A stretch of DNA of 64,000 nucleotides from Clostridia bacterium (GTDB lineage Bacteria > Bacillota > Clostridia > Christensenellales > Aristaeellaceae). The position numbers and the translations under genes were made by a program. Shown one piece after another: positions 1 through 7,294 of the stretch. The DNA is taken from contig JAFUOR010000037.1 in the NCBI GenBank assembly GCA_017481825.1, positions 24,556 to 88,555 of the forward strand, given 5' to 3'. The first letter of the stretch is position 1, and each line of letters begins with the position of its first letter. Under the pieces are notes generated by a model that was not told the DNA's origin, did not search any database, and saw only the letters and a list, made by a program, of their open reading frames with translations.

Positions 1-279
1 GTGCCGCTGCCCCGCAAGGCCAACTACACCGTTGCCCTGTCCAGCGATGATGAGAAGTATGGCGGGCAGAACCTCGTGGCCCACATGAGCTATCCTGCCC
101 GCAGCAGGGATAAATCGCCCTATGTGCGCCTGTACCTGCCTGCGCGCACGGTAGTTGTGCTCAAGGAGGGCAAGGAGATCAAGCCCCGCACCACCAAGCC
201 GAAGGATGGCGAAACCAAGGCCGCGGCGAAAGCCAAGACGCCTGTCAGGAAGACCGCCTCCCGCAAGAAGGCTGAATAA
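1..279 (+). CDS. glgB: 1,4-alpha-glucan branching enzyme, C-terminal end (partial)
   Basis: The gene runs in from the left edge, so only the last 92 codons are seen. The text SSDDEKYGGQNLVAH followed by a segment ending LYLPARTVVVLK matches the C-terminal beta-sandwich of GlgB, where a SD-x-YGG motif and a closing LPP-x-VVVLK strand are typical. GlgB makes the alpha-1,6 branches of glycogen in the cytoplasm. After the domain comes a lysine/arginine/alanine-rich tail of about 30 residues that is not part of the catalytic fold. The catalytic barrel is outside the window, so another alpha-amylase-family enzyme with the same C-terminal domain remains possible. A hairpin follows the stop codon. 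Confidence 0.7.
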   Translation: MPLPRKANYTVALSSDDEKYGGQNLVAHMSYPARSRDKSPYVRLYLPARTVVVLKEGKEIKPRTTKPKDGETKAAAKAKTPVRKTASRKKAE

Positions 280-284
280 GAAAG

Positions 285-319
285 AAAGCCGCCTGTGGCC
301 TACCAGCCGTGGCGGCTTT
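285..319 (+). terminator. Hairpin after glgB
   Basis: A 9-bp stem (285-293 with 311-319, AAAGCCGCC/GGCGGCTTT) follows the stop codon. The T-rich run comes about 10 bases later rather than at once, so termination may be imperfect. Confidence 0.65.
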
Positions 320-345
320 CGCTTGTATTTTTTCTATCTTTTCTG

Positions 346-374
346 TTGACAATCCCGGTGAAAGAGACTATGAT
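346..374 (+). promoter_or_regulatory. Sigma-A promoter of corA leader
   Basis: TTGACA at 346-351, a 17-bp spacer and TATGAT at 369-374. Transcription would start near 381, giving a leader of about 165 nt before corA. Confidence 0.8.
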
Positions 375-416
375 GGTAGACGCGGATTGTGATAACTCCG
401 CAACATTTCTCAGAAA

Positions 417-518
417 GGAGCGGCTGACCACATGGACGGTGACCCGTACAGTACCACAACCAAGGCGGCAGTGCGCTCCGATAGCTGGTAAGGCTCTCAT
501 GGCTGATCCCGCGCTGCC
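417..518 (+). promoter_or_regulatory. Candidate two-state RNA leader of corA
   Basis: GGAGCG (417-422) can pair with CGCTCC (474-479). GGCAGTGCG (467-475) can pair with CGCGCTGCC (510-518) using one G-U pair. The two stems share bases 474-475 and adjoin, so they compete. The second stem ends seven bases before the AAAGAAAGG ribosome site of corA. The leader does not carry the M-box consensus, so I assign no riboswitch class. Confidence 0.45.
432..491 (+). CDS. Putative corA leader peptide (uORF)
   Basis: A 19-codon ORF, MDGDPYSTTTKAAVRSDSW, lies in the corA leader, with an AAAGGAG Shine-Dalgarno at 414-420. Its first residues resemble the start of the enterobacterial MgtL peptide (ME/DPDP...), whose acidic and proline-rich start destabilises ribosomes at low magnesium and so switches on the magnesium transporter gene downstream. 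Here too the downstream gene is a magnesium channel. The ORF spans one side of two mutually exclusive stems (417-422 with 474-479; 467-475 with 510-518), so ribosome progress could choose between them. No homology search was possible; a chance ORF is the alternative. Confidence 0.5.
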   Translation: MDGDPYSTTTKAAVRSDSW

Positions 519-545
519 GTCCTCAAAGAAAGGATGACATGTGCC

Positions 546-1487
546 ATGAGAAGGATTTTCAAGACCGTTGACGACCATCTGATTGAGTGCACCACGCTGG
601 AAAAGGGCGTCTGGGTGCATCTCCAAAGCCCCACGAAGGAGGAAGTGGATGGCCTGACTACCCGCTTTCACCTGGATCCAACCTTTCTGCCCGCCGCGCT
701 GGACGAGGAGGAATCCGCCCGTATCGAATACGATCCGGACAAGCAGCAGACCCTCATCATCGTCGATATTCCCTATGTGGAGACCGAGGGCAGCGGCTAT
801 GTGTATTCCACCATCCCCCTGGGCATCGTGCTGTGCGACGAGGTGATTATTACCGTCTGCACGCGGGAGACGCCCATTATCAGCGACTTTTCTGAGGAGC
901 GCATCCGTAATTTCTGGACCAACAAGCGTACGCGCTTCATCCTGCAGATTCTGCACAGGAATGCAGGGCGATTCCTCTCGTACCTCAAGCAGATCGACAA
1001 GGCCAGCCTCCTTGTGCAGGAGAAGCTCGAAAAGGGCAGCCGCAATCAGGATCTGCTGCAGATGATGAAGCTGGAGAAATCCCTGGTGTACTTCTCCACA
1101 TCCCTCAAGGGTAACGAGCTGGTCATGGAACGGCTGCTGCGTCAGGATGTGCTCAAGCGCTACCCGGAGGATACCGATCTTCTGGAGGACGTGATCATCG
1201 AGAACAAGCAGGCCATCGAGATGTGTTCGATCTACCGTGACATCATGAGCAACACCACCGACGCCTTTGCCTCCATCATCTCCAACAACCTCAACATCAC
1301 CATGAAGATGCTGACCTCGCTGACTGTTCTGCTGTCCATTCCCACGATCATCGCCTCCCTTTGGGGCATGAACGTGCCGGTGCCCTTTGCGGGTGCCAAC
1401 TGGGGCTTCTGGGCGGTGCTGGGCGTTGCGGGCATTGTGGCGCTGGTCTGCGGCGTCTTTATGGCCCGGAAGAACATGTTCAAATAA
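546..1487 (+). CDS. corA: CorA-type magnesium/divalent cation channel
   Basis: A 313-residue protein with the CorA layout: a long cytoplasmic helical domain and two C-terminal membrane helices (about 252-270 and 285-305) joined by the signature GMN, here in LWGMNVPVPF around residues 271-280. CorA forms a pentameric Mg2+ channel in the cell membrane. The ATG at 546 is chosen because the weak AAAGG ribosome site at 529-533 lies too close to the in-frame ATG at 534; that start (four residues longer) is still possible. The gene is transcribed alone, with its own promoter and leader upstream and a strong terminator shared with the convergent HlyD-like gene. Confidence 0.93.
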   Translation: MRRIFKTVDDHLIECTTLEKGVWVHLQSPTKEEVDGLTTRFHLDPTFLPAALDEEESARIEYDPDKQQTLIIVDIPYVETEGSGYVYSTIPLGIVLCDEVIITVCTRETPIISDFSEERIRNFWTNKRTRFILQILHRNAGRFLSYLKQIDKASLLVQEKLEKGSRNQDLLQMMKLEKSLVYFSTSLKGNELVMERLLRQDVLKRYPEDTDLLEDVIIENKQAIEMCSIYRDIMSNTTDAFASIISNNLNITMKMLTSLTVLLSIPTIIASLWGMNVPVPFAGANWGFWAVLGVAGIVALVCGVFMARKNMFK

Positions 1488-1505
1488 GCGGTTTTGCCGC
1501 ATATG

Positions 1506-1541
1506 AAAACCGCCTGACGGCTCAATGTCAGGCGGTTTTGT
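1506..1541. terminator. Bidirectional terminator
   Basis: A perfect 13-bp stem, AAAACCGCCTGAC (1506-1518) with its complement at 1527-1539. It has T runs on both strands and sits between the convergent corA and HlyD-like genes. Confidence 0.9.
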
Positions 1542-1544
1542 TGA

Positions 1545-2606
1545 TCAATCCCTGGGAATATAGACCGAGGCGCTTGCACCCAGCAGGATATCCTCCTCGG
1601 GGATGGATACGTGGACGGTGTAATAGGCTGCGTTCTGCATGGTTGTACCAAGCTGGCTGATTTCCGTAACGGTGCCGGTGATGATCCAGTCCTCATCGGT
1701 ATCCAGAATGACGGGAACCTTATCGCCGACCCACAGGTCGTTCAGGTCGATCTCATCCACCTGTGCCACGACCTCCAGCTTGTCCGTCAGCAGGATGCGC
1801 GCCAGCATCTGTCCCTTCCATACCTGCTGTCCCGGCACAACCGCCACCTGACCCACCACGCCCTCGACAGGTGCGATGATTATCGGGCTGGCGCTGGGCG
1901 CGGCATCGGCGGACATGAGCGTCAGCAGGGGATCGCCGCTTTCAACAGTATCGCCAACGCCAACAAGCACGGAGGCCACGCGCCCCTGACCGGCGGACAG
2001 CAGAGGATCGCGAAGGGTAACGCTGCCGGTGCCGACATGATCGCGGGATTCATAGTCATCGTCGCGGTAGACCTTGATCGTCTCTGTCGGGACAAATTCG
2101 CCGTCCAGCACATCGACAACGAAGTCCGTGCCGCTGATCATCACCACCACGCCGTAGCCGGTTTCCTTGTTGGCACGATCGGAGCGGAAGTAAAGCGTAT
2201 CGCCGATGGAAAGTGTCCGGCTTTCGGCGCTGTTATACCCCTGCAGGATGGAAGCGGCAATGCGCTGGCGCTGTGAGGGCTCCATGGCGACCAGGCCGCC
2301 ATAGCGGCTCATCACGGCAGTGGCATCATCGCCCTTTTGGGCAAAAACCGCCTTGACTTCGGCGTCCTCGGAGGCATAGACGGTGGTGGTCAGCATCGTG
2401 AAGAGCGTATCGCCTGCCTTCACCTTATCGCCCGCTTCAAGGTCGAACAGCGCCAGCGTACCGGAGTAGGGGGCAACGATATCGATGTACTCCACCGTCG
2501 AGACGCTGCCATTGGCAATGGCACAATTGGTCAGATCCTGTTCGTCCGCCAGCGCGGAGACGCCAAGCAGGAGCAGGGAAGTCAGCAGCGCAAGAATGCG
2601 TTTCAT
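1545..2606 (-). CDS. HlyD/RND-type periplasmic-adaptor-like secreted protein
   Basis: About 353 residues with an N-terminal signal sequence or anchor (MKRILALLTSLLLLGVSALA). It holds two lipoyl/biotinyl-like hairpin segments: one near residues 40-65 (VAPYSGTLALFDLEAGDKVK) and one near 250-290 (APVEGVVGQVAVVPGQQVWK). A beta-barrel-like part follows (VVAQVDEIDLNDLWVGDKV). This is the membrane-fusion-protein fold that partners MacB/FtsX-type ABC permeases. It is the last gene of a three-gene leftward operon with the permease and ATPase. The ATG at 2606 is chosen because it opens the signal sequence; ATG 2612 is also possible. The substrate is unknown. Confidence 0.8.
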   Translation of the reverse strand: MKRILALLTSLLLLGVSALADEQDLTNCAIANGSVSTVEYIDIVAPYSGTLALFDLEAGDKVKAGDTLFTMLTTTVYASEDAEVKAVFAQKGDDATAVMSRYGGLVAMEPSQRQRIAASILQGYNSAESRTLSIGDTLYFRSDRANKETGYGVVVMISGTDFVVDVLDGEFVPTETIKVYRDDDYESRDHVGTGSVTLRDPLLSAGQGRVASVLVGVGDTVESGDPLLTLMSADAAPSASPIIIAPVEGVVGQVAVVPGQQVWKGQMLARILLTDKLEVVAQVDEIDLNDLWVGDKVPVILDTDEDWIITGTVTEISQLGTTMQNAAYYTVHVSIPEEDILLGASASVYIPRD

Positions 2607-2628
2607 GCTCATATCAACCTTTCGTTTG

Positions 2629-4992
2629 TCATTCGACACTCTTGAGGGCTTCAACCATGTCGATGCTGCGTACCTTCCGGGTCAGCAGCGTCTCGATGAA
2701 GAAGCTGAATACATAGGTGATCAGGCAGGCTGCCAGAATGGAGGGCAGCGTGACGTTGGCGACGAAAACCATCGAGTCATATTCGCACATTTTCAGGATG
2801 ATCGCCGTCAGCCAGATGCCCGGCGGAATACCGATCAGCAGGCCCAGGAGCGTCGTGTAATTATTTTCGCGCATCATCAGCTTGCGGATCTCCCGCTGAT
2901 GGTAGCCCAGCACCTTCAGCGTGGCGTAATCACGGGTGCGCTCGGTGAAATTCATCAGGCCCATGTTGTAACAGATGATGAATGCAAGGGCGAGCGCCGC
3001 CACGCTGAGGATGGTAAAGGCTGTTCTGGTGGAGTCCATCATGCTCATGGTTTTGGTAAATTCGTCCGCCGGGTAGGATACGTCGGAGACTTCGTCCATC
3101 TCATCCACCTGATGCCGGCACAGGTCTGTCGGATTCACCAGCAGAAGCGCCGTCGGGCTGAAATCGCCCTTGCGGCATTTCTCCCAGGCACCGCGGCTCA
3201 TGAACGCCCCCTGGCCGATGTTGGTTTCTGCCAAGGCGTTCACTGTCAGTGTCAGGGGCGTTTCATCGCCTGTGAGCCACACAGTGATGCTGTCACCAAT
3301 GCCGACGTTCATCAGCGTCGCAAGCTTCCGGCTCAGGGCTACGCCTTCCTCGGGCAGGGGAAGGAGTGTCAACTCCTTGCCCAGATGCATGGTGGTCTGG
3401 TCCCCGGTCAATACGGTCAGCAGGCCGGAACGGCTGTCGGTCTGGCTGTCCATGCTCACCGGGATTTCCATGATGCCATCCACTGTATTCGCGTCAAGGC
3501 GGTTCCGGTAGCTTTCCAGCGTGCCGCCCTGACCGCTGAGCAGGTTCACGCGCAGATCGTATTGAAGCGTACCGTCATAATATTCGCCAATGAAGAAATT
3601 GAAGGATTCCTGCAGGCCGAAGGTGCAAATAATCAGTGCATTGCAGCACAGGATGCCCACCATGGACATCAGTGTGCGCCCCTTGTTGCGCATCAGGTTG
3701 CGGATAATCATCTTCGTATTGAAGGAGAGGCGCGTCCACAGGAATGTGATGCGCTCCAGGAAGATTCGCGTACCGGATTTGGGTGGCTTGGGCCTGAGGA
3801 GGCTCGCGGTGGTCTCCTTGGCTGCCTTGTTGTAGGTGCGCAGGCAGATAAAGACGCTCAGCCCCACGGAAAGAAGCGTAATCAGCCAGGACAGCAGGGA
3901 GATGGGCGGCTGAATCCGCTCCGGATAGCGCATGTTGGTTGATACGATCTGCCAGATGACGGGCGGGATGGTGTAATGCCCGACGACCACGCCCACGGTG
4001 GAGCCCACGATGGAAGGGACGAGGGCATAGGACAGATAGTGATTCCGGATTTGGTGGTCGCGATAGCCCAGCGCCTTTAAGGTACCCATCTGGACGCGCT
4101 GATTCTCCATCATGCGATTCAGCGTGCTGACCACGATCATTGCTGCAATGGCATAAACGAGCAGCGGGAACAGATAGCTAAGGCTGCGGAACATGCTGAC
4201 GAAATTGCGCGCCGTGCCGGTGGAGACATGGGAACTCTGGGTCATCGCCAGCGCGGATGGGACGATCTGCGTGATCGCATCAAGCACGGCGGCTTCGTCA
4301 GCGCCATCCTTCAGGTCGATGAGCACCTCCGTGAAGGGCAGCTCGGGGAGGGCCCTGGCAGAGACGTACATAAAGCCGTATTTGTCCGGTTCAGGCGTTG
4401 TGCTCTTGGCCGTGAGCAGATATTCGCTGGAGAGGATGATGCCACGAACGGTGAAGGTCCGGCGCTGGCCCGCCACAGTGACGGTGATGCCCTCGCCCAC
4501 GCCGATGCCGTGATACTGCGCAAACTGCTCCTCCAGCAGACAACCGCGAAGATCAGATGGATGGAGCGTCTCCCCTTGTCGGATCAGGGGCATGTTGATC
4601 TGCATTTCGCCATCATAGCCGCTGACGGCCAGTGTGACGTCGCCTGGCAGGTCGGGACAGTCCATTTCCAGGGAGATGCGCGCCTGGGTGTTCTCAACGC
4701 CCGGAATATGCGCCAGACGCGTCATGTCCTGCTTGGTGAAGGCAGAGCCCTTGACCCAGAAATCAGCCAGACGGCCCTGCTCAAAATAGGTTTCCGTGGA
4801 AGCCTCCAGCATGCGCCAGTTGGCGTCCAGGCCGCTGAACACCCATGTGCCCATGGCACAGAGGAAGAGCATGGCAATGAACTGCATGGCGCTTTTGCGC
4901 ATATCACGGAAGAGCTTCTTGGTGAGCGTGCCGCGCCTGACGCGGTTCTTTTTCTTCCTTGCCGCAGGCGGGGTGGAGGGCGTCATTACCAT
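2629..4992 (-). CDS. ABC transporter permease with two FtsX domains
   Basis: A 787-residue membrane protein. A basic N-terminus is followed by a membrane helix (about 35-55) and a large extracytoplasmic domain. Next come three helices of a first FtsX domain (about 265-400, containing LNRMMENQRVQMGTLKALGY). A second extracytoplasmic domain and a second FtsX domain (about 660-780, with YATLKVLGYHQREIRKLM) follow. The repeated G-TLK-LGY motif is typical of FtsX-type permeases such as lipoprotein or antimicrobial-peptide transporters. The start codon overlaps the end of the ATPase gene by seven bases and has GGAGG seven bases upstream. Such permeases move or sense amphiphilic substrates; which one cannot be told here. 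Confidence 0.9.
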   Translation of the reverse strand: MVMTPSTPPAARKKKNRVRRGTLTKKLFRDMRKSAMQFIAMLFLCAMGTWVFSGLDANWRMLEASTETYFEQGRLADFWVKGSAFTKQDMTRLAHIPGVENTQARISLEMDCPDLPGDVTLAVSGYDGEMQINMPLIRQGETLHPSDLRGCLLEEQFAQYHGIGVGEGITVTVAGQRRTFTVRGIILSSEYLLTAKSTTPEPDKYGFMYVSARALPELPFTEVLIDLKDGADEAAVLDAITQIVPSALAMTQSSHVSTGTARNFVSMFRSLSYLFPLLVYAIAAMIVVSTLNRMMENQRVQMGTLKALGYRDHQIRNHYLSYALVPSIVGSTVGVVVGHYTIPPVIWQIVSTNMRYPERIQPPISLLSWLITLLSVGLSVFICLRTYNKAAKETTASLLRPKPPKSGTRIFLERITFLWTRLSFNTKMIIRNLMRNKGRTLMSMVGILCCNALIICTFGLQESFNFFIGEYYDGTLQYDLRVNLLSGQGGTLESYRNRLDANTVDGIMEIPVSMDSQTDSRSGLLTVLTGDQTTMHLGKELTLLPLPEEGVALSRKLATLMNVGIGDSITVWLTGDETPLTLTVNALAETNIGQGAFMSRGAWEKCRKGDFSPTALLLVNPTDLCRHQVDEMDEVSDVSYPADEFTKTMSMMDSTRTAFTILSVAALALAFIICYNMGLMNFTERTRDYATLKVLGYHQREIRKLMMRENNYTTLLGLLIGIPPGIWLTAIILKMCEYDSMVFVANVTLPSILAACLITYVFSFFIETLLTRKVRSIDMVEALKSVE

Positions 4993-5687
4993 GTGATATC
5001 CTCCACCCGGGCGGGATGCTCGTTGAGGGTCATCTCCTGCACGCTGCCGTTGCGCATGCGGATCACGCGGTCTCCCAGGGGCGCGATGCTGGCGTTGTGG
5101 GTGATGATAACGACGGTTGTGTTGAATTCATGGCACAGGCGCGTCAGAAGCTCCAGAACCTGTGCGCCTGTTTTGCTGTCCAGCGCGCCCGTGGGCTCGT
5201 CGCAAAGGAGGAGCGCCGGATTCTTGCACAGAGCGCGCGCGATCGATACGCGCTGCTGCTCGCCGCCGGAAAGCTGGGCAGGGAAGTTGTTCATGCGATG
5301 GGAAAGCCCCACCTGCTCCATGACCTCGCGGGGATCCAGGGCGTTGGGACACACCTGCTGCGCCAGCTCGACGTTCTCCAGCGCCGTCAGGTTCGGCATC
5401 AGGTTATAGAACTGAAACACAAAGCCCACATCCAGGCGGCGGTACTCAGTCAACTGGGGCGAACGCATCCCCGTGATTTTCTTGCCGCCAACAACAATAC
5501 GTCCGCTGGTGGCCTTATCCATGCCGCCCAGAAGATTCAGCACGGTGGTTTTGCCGGCGCCCGAGGGGCCGAGCACCACGCAGAACTCTCCCTGCTCAAT
5601 TTCAAATGACACATGATCCGCCGCATGCACAACCGTGTTGCCGGCGGGATAATCCTTGCACACATCCTCAAAGCTGATGTAGCTCAT
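4986..5687 (-). CDS. ABC transporter ATP-binding protein (MacB/LolD type)
   Basis: A 233-residue ATPase with Walker A GPSGAGKT (residues 40-47), Q-loop FQFYNL (91-96), signature LSGGEQQR (139-146), Walker B ALLLCDEP (158-165) and the H-loop in VVIITHN. Length and motifs fit the LolD/MacB group that works with FtsX permeases. It is the first gene of the operon and energises the permease downstream. The ATG at 5687 is used, with AAAGGGGG about nine bases upstream, rather than the TTG immediately before it. Its promoter region is described separately. Confidence 0.93.
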   Translation of the reverse strand: MSYISFEDVCKDYPAGNTVVHAADHVSFEIEQGEFCVVLGPSGAGKTTVLNLLGGMDKATSGRIVVGGKKITGMRSPQLTEYRRLDVGFVFQFYNLMPNLTALENVELAQQVCPNALDPREVMEQVGLSHRMNNFPAQLSGGEQQRVSIARALCKNPALLLCDEPTGALDSKTGAQVLELLTRLCHEFNTTVVIITHNASIAPLGDRVIRMRNGSVQEMTLNEHPARVEDITW

Positions 5688-5727
5688 CAATAAGCGCCCC
5701 CTTTGCGCGGATAACAGATGGTTTCCG

Positions 5728-5765
5728 ATGATATCCTATCGAAAACTCTTGAACTCTGTGTGAAC
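5728..5765 (-). promoter_or_regulatory. Candidate activator-dependent promoter of the ABC operon
   Basis: On the minus strand a TATCAT -10 hexamer lies at 5733-5728 with no recognisable -35. Upstream are two GTTCA half-sites 11 bp apart (plus-strand TGAAC at 5750-5754 and 5761-5765). This resembles, but does not match, the GTTGA arrays of the neighbouring operons. Confidence 0.35.
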
Positions 5766-5849
5766 ATGATGTTTAAATCATATTAATTCGACAGCCAAAG
5801 GATTTCTCCTGTGCACACGGTGCAAATCTCGCATAAAAAATCAACAATC

Positions 5850-5893
5850 GTTGATGTTCAGTTGATGTTGAGTTGGTATTGAGGCGGTATAAT
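5850..5893 (+). promoter_or_regulatory. Promoter with three 11-bp direct repeats (phosphatidyltransferase operon)
   Basis: Three adjoining 11-mers, GTTGATGTTCA (5850-5860), GTTGATGTTGA (5861-5871) and GTTGGTATTGA (5872-5882), are followed by a TATAAT -10 box at 5888-5893. No good -35 is present. Direct repeats every 11 bp are the usual binding pattern of OmpR/PhoB-family regulators that activate from the -35 region. The same layout precedes the response-regulator gene. Confidence 0.75.
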
Positions 5894-5925
5894 CAGGCAT
5901 GATAACTTACAGCGGAGGTCTGGTC

Positions 5926-6486
5926 ATGTCACCCAAACAAGCTTCTCAGCGCATTCTGACGATTCCCAACATCCTGTCAATGCTGCGTCTCGTGATGATA
6001 CCCGCAGCCGTGTATCTCTACCTCAGCGGTAGCTATGCCGCCACGGCGGTGGTCATCGTCCTCTCCGGATTGACCGATGTGGTGGACGGCTACATTGCCC
6101 GTCGCTGCAACGCCGTCACCGACCTTGGCAAGGCTCTTGATCCGGTAGCCGATAAGCTGACCCAGCTGGCAATGCTTCTGTGCCTGATCTCCAGGCATCC
6201 TGCCATGCTTGCGCCCTTCATCCTCCTGCTGGTGAAGGAAGCTTTCTCCGCACTGTCCGGCCTGATGGTCATCCGTAAAACCGGTACGGTGCTGGGTGCG
6301 CAGTGGCATGGCAAGGTCACCACCTTGATGCTCTATGCGCTGATGATCATGCATGTAGTCTGGAAGGAAATTCCCGATACCGTGTCGAATATATCGATCA
6401 TCCTGTGTATTGCGATGATGCTGCTTTCCCTCGTCCTCTATGCCAGGCGCAACATCAGCGCCATCCGCAGCGCATCGCGATCCTGA
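5926..6486 (+). CDS. CDP-alcohol phosphatidyltransferase (PgsA-like)
   Basis: A 186-residue integral membrane enzyme carrying the family signature D-x2-DG-x2-AR-x8-G-x3-D-x3-D as DVVDGYIARRCNAVTDLGKA followed by LDPVADK (about residues 47-75). The family swaps CMP of CDP-diacylglycerol for an alcohol such as glycerol-3-phosphate in phospholipid synthesis. Several hydrophobic helices follow. The ATG at 5926 is chosen because GGAGGT lies at 5914-5919; an upstream in-frame ATG at 5899 lacks a ribosome site. It is followed after 24 bases by the rhomboid-like gene. As it sits under a regulated promoter it is probably a second, conditional enzyme rather than the housekeeping PgsA, which is inference. 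Confidence 0.85.
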   Translation: MSPKQASQRILTIPNILSMLRLVMIPAAVYLYLSGSYAATAVVIVLSGLTDVVDGYIARRCNAVTDLGKALDPVADKLTQLAMLLCLISRHPAMLAPFILLLVKEAFSALSGLMVIRKTGTVLGAQWHGKVTTLMLYALMIMHVVWKEIPDTVSNISIILCIAMMLLSLVLYARRNISAIRSASRS

Positions 6487-6510
6487 GCACCGCATAAGGA
6501 GGTTTCCTTC

Positions 6511-7161
6511 ATGTTCAGCAAGCTCCTTGATCGTCTGGAGAGCCGCTATGGCCGGTACCGCGGCATCCGCAACCTGATGAGCATCATTGTCTTCAGCATG
6601 GCTGCTGTGTATGTGGTGGATATGGTGCTGGGGCCTACGATGGGTTTCTCGCTCAGTTCGTGGCTGTCCTTCGATAAGAGCGCCATTATGCGCGGGCAGA
6701 TATGGCGGCTGTTTACCTTTGTCTTTGTGCCTTACAGCGGCAGCATGTTCGGCTTCGTCTTCTCTCTTGTCTTTTCCTGGCTGATGGGCCAGACCCTCCA
6801 GAATGACTGGGGAACCTTCCGCTTCACCCTGTATTACCTCATCGGCATGTTGGGCACGGTTCTGGCGGGCTGCATCACCGGCTATGCCACGGGGTATTAT
6901 CTCAACCTGTCACTGATCCTGGCCTGCGCGATTCTCTATCCCGAGGCGCAGATCAATCTGTACATAATCCCACTGCGCATGAAGTGGCTGGCGCTGATCT
7001 ATCTGGTGATGCTGCTGGGAACGGCGCTGGAGAGCACCTGGCCCGACCGTATTGCGTTGATCATCTCCCTGCTCAATGTGATCCTGTTCTTCATGGACAG
7101 GATGGTCGGGCTGGTCAAGGATGCACGCCGCCGTCAGCAGTGGCGGCGAAACTGGCGCTGA
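6511..7161 (+). CDS. Rhomboid-like membrane protein without the catalytic serine motif
   Basis: A 216-residue protein with about six membrane helices. Hydrophobic profile and motifs such as MRGQIWRLFTFVFVP (residues about 53-67) resemble rhomboid proteases and Derlins, in which a W-R-L/F segment precedes the core. The GxSG motif and the paired histidine of active rhomboids are absent, so it is probably a pseudoprotease that binds or chaperones membrane proteins. A good AAGGAGG ribosome site precedes the ATG. It shares an operon and the GTTGA-repeat promoter with the phosphatidyltransferase. Family assignment is moderate; function unknown. Confidence 0.65.
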   Translation: MFSKLLDRLESRYGRYRGIRNLMSIIVFSMAAVYVVDMVLGPTMGFSLSSWLSFDKSAIMRGQIWRLFTFVFVPYSGSMFGFVFSLVFSWLMGQTLQNDWGTFRFTLYYLIGMLGTVLAGCITGYATGYYLNLSLILACAILYPEAQINLYIIPLRMKWLALIYLVMLLGTALESTWPDRIALIISLLNVILFFMDRMVGLVKDARRRQQWRRNWR

Positions 7162-7170
7162 CCCTCGCTT

Positions 7171-7210
7171 GGAAGGACGGATATGTATGCCGCCCTTCCG
7201 TCTTCTTTTC
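7171..7210 (+). terminator. Weak terminator after the rhomboid-like gene
   Basis: A six-base stem GGAAGG (7171-7176) with CCTTCC (7194-7199) is followed by GTCTTCTTTTC. It separates the first GTTGA-repeat operon from the next promoter. Confidence 0.5.
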
Positions 7211-7227
7211 GGTCATGTTCAACGGAT

Positions 7228-7271
7228 GTTGATTCGCAGTTGACGCAGCGTTGACATGGAGATGCTATGAT
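7228..7271 (+). promoter_or_regulatory. Promoter with three 11-bp direct repeats (two-component operon)
   Basis: GTTGATTCGCA (7228-7238), GTTGACGCAGC (7239-7249) and GTTGACATGGA (7250-7260) are followed by a TATGAT -10 box at 7266-7271. Repeat phase and the 16-bp distance from the last repeat start to the -10 are identical to the promoter at 5850-5893. The response regulator encoded next is the obvious candidate to bind both, so positive autoregulation is inferred. Confidence 0.75.
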
Positions 7272-7294
7272 CCTTCCTGAAAGGAGCAATGCTT

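Noticed and set aside
375-533. M-box magnesium riboswitch ahead of corA
   Set aside because: A short stretch (GGTAAGGCTC...GCGCTGCC) recalls the M-box start, but the rest of the roughly 165-nt consensus does not fit and only about 40 nt remain before the gene.
300-1502. A 400-codon minus-strand frame antisense to corA
   Set aside because: It crosses the corA promoter and terminator, and corA itself has full family motifs. The frame is a codon-bias shadow.
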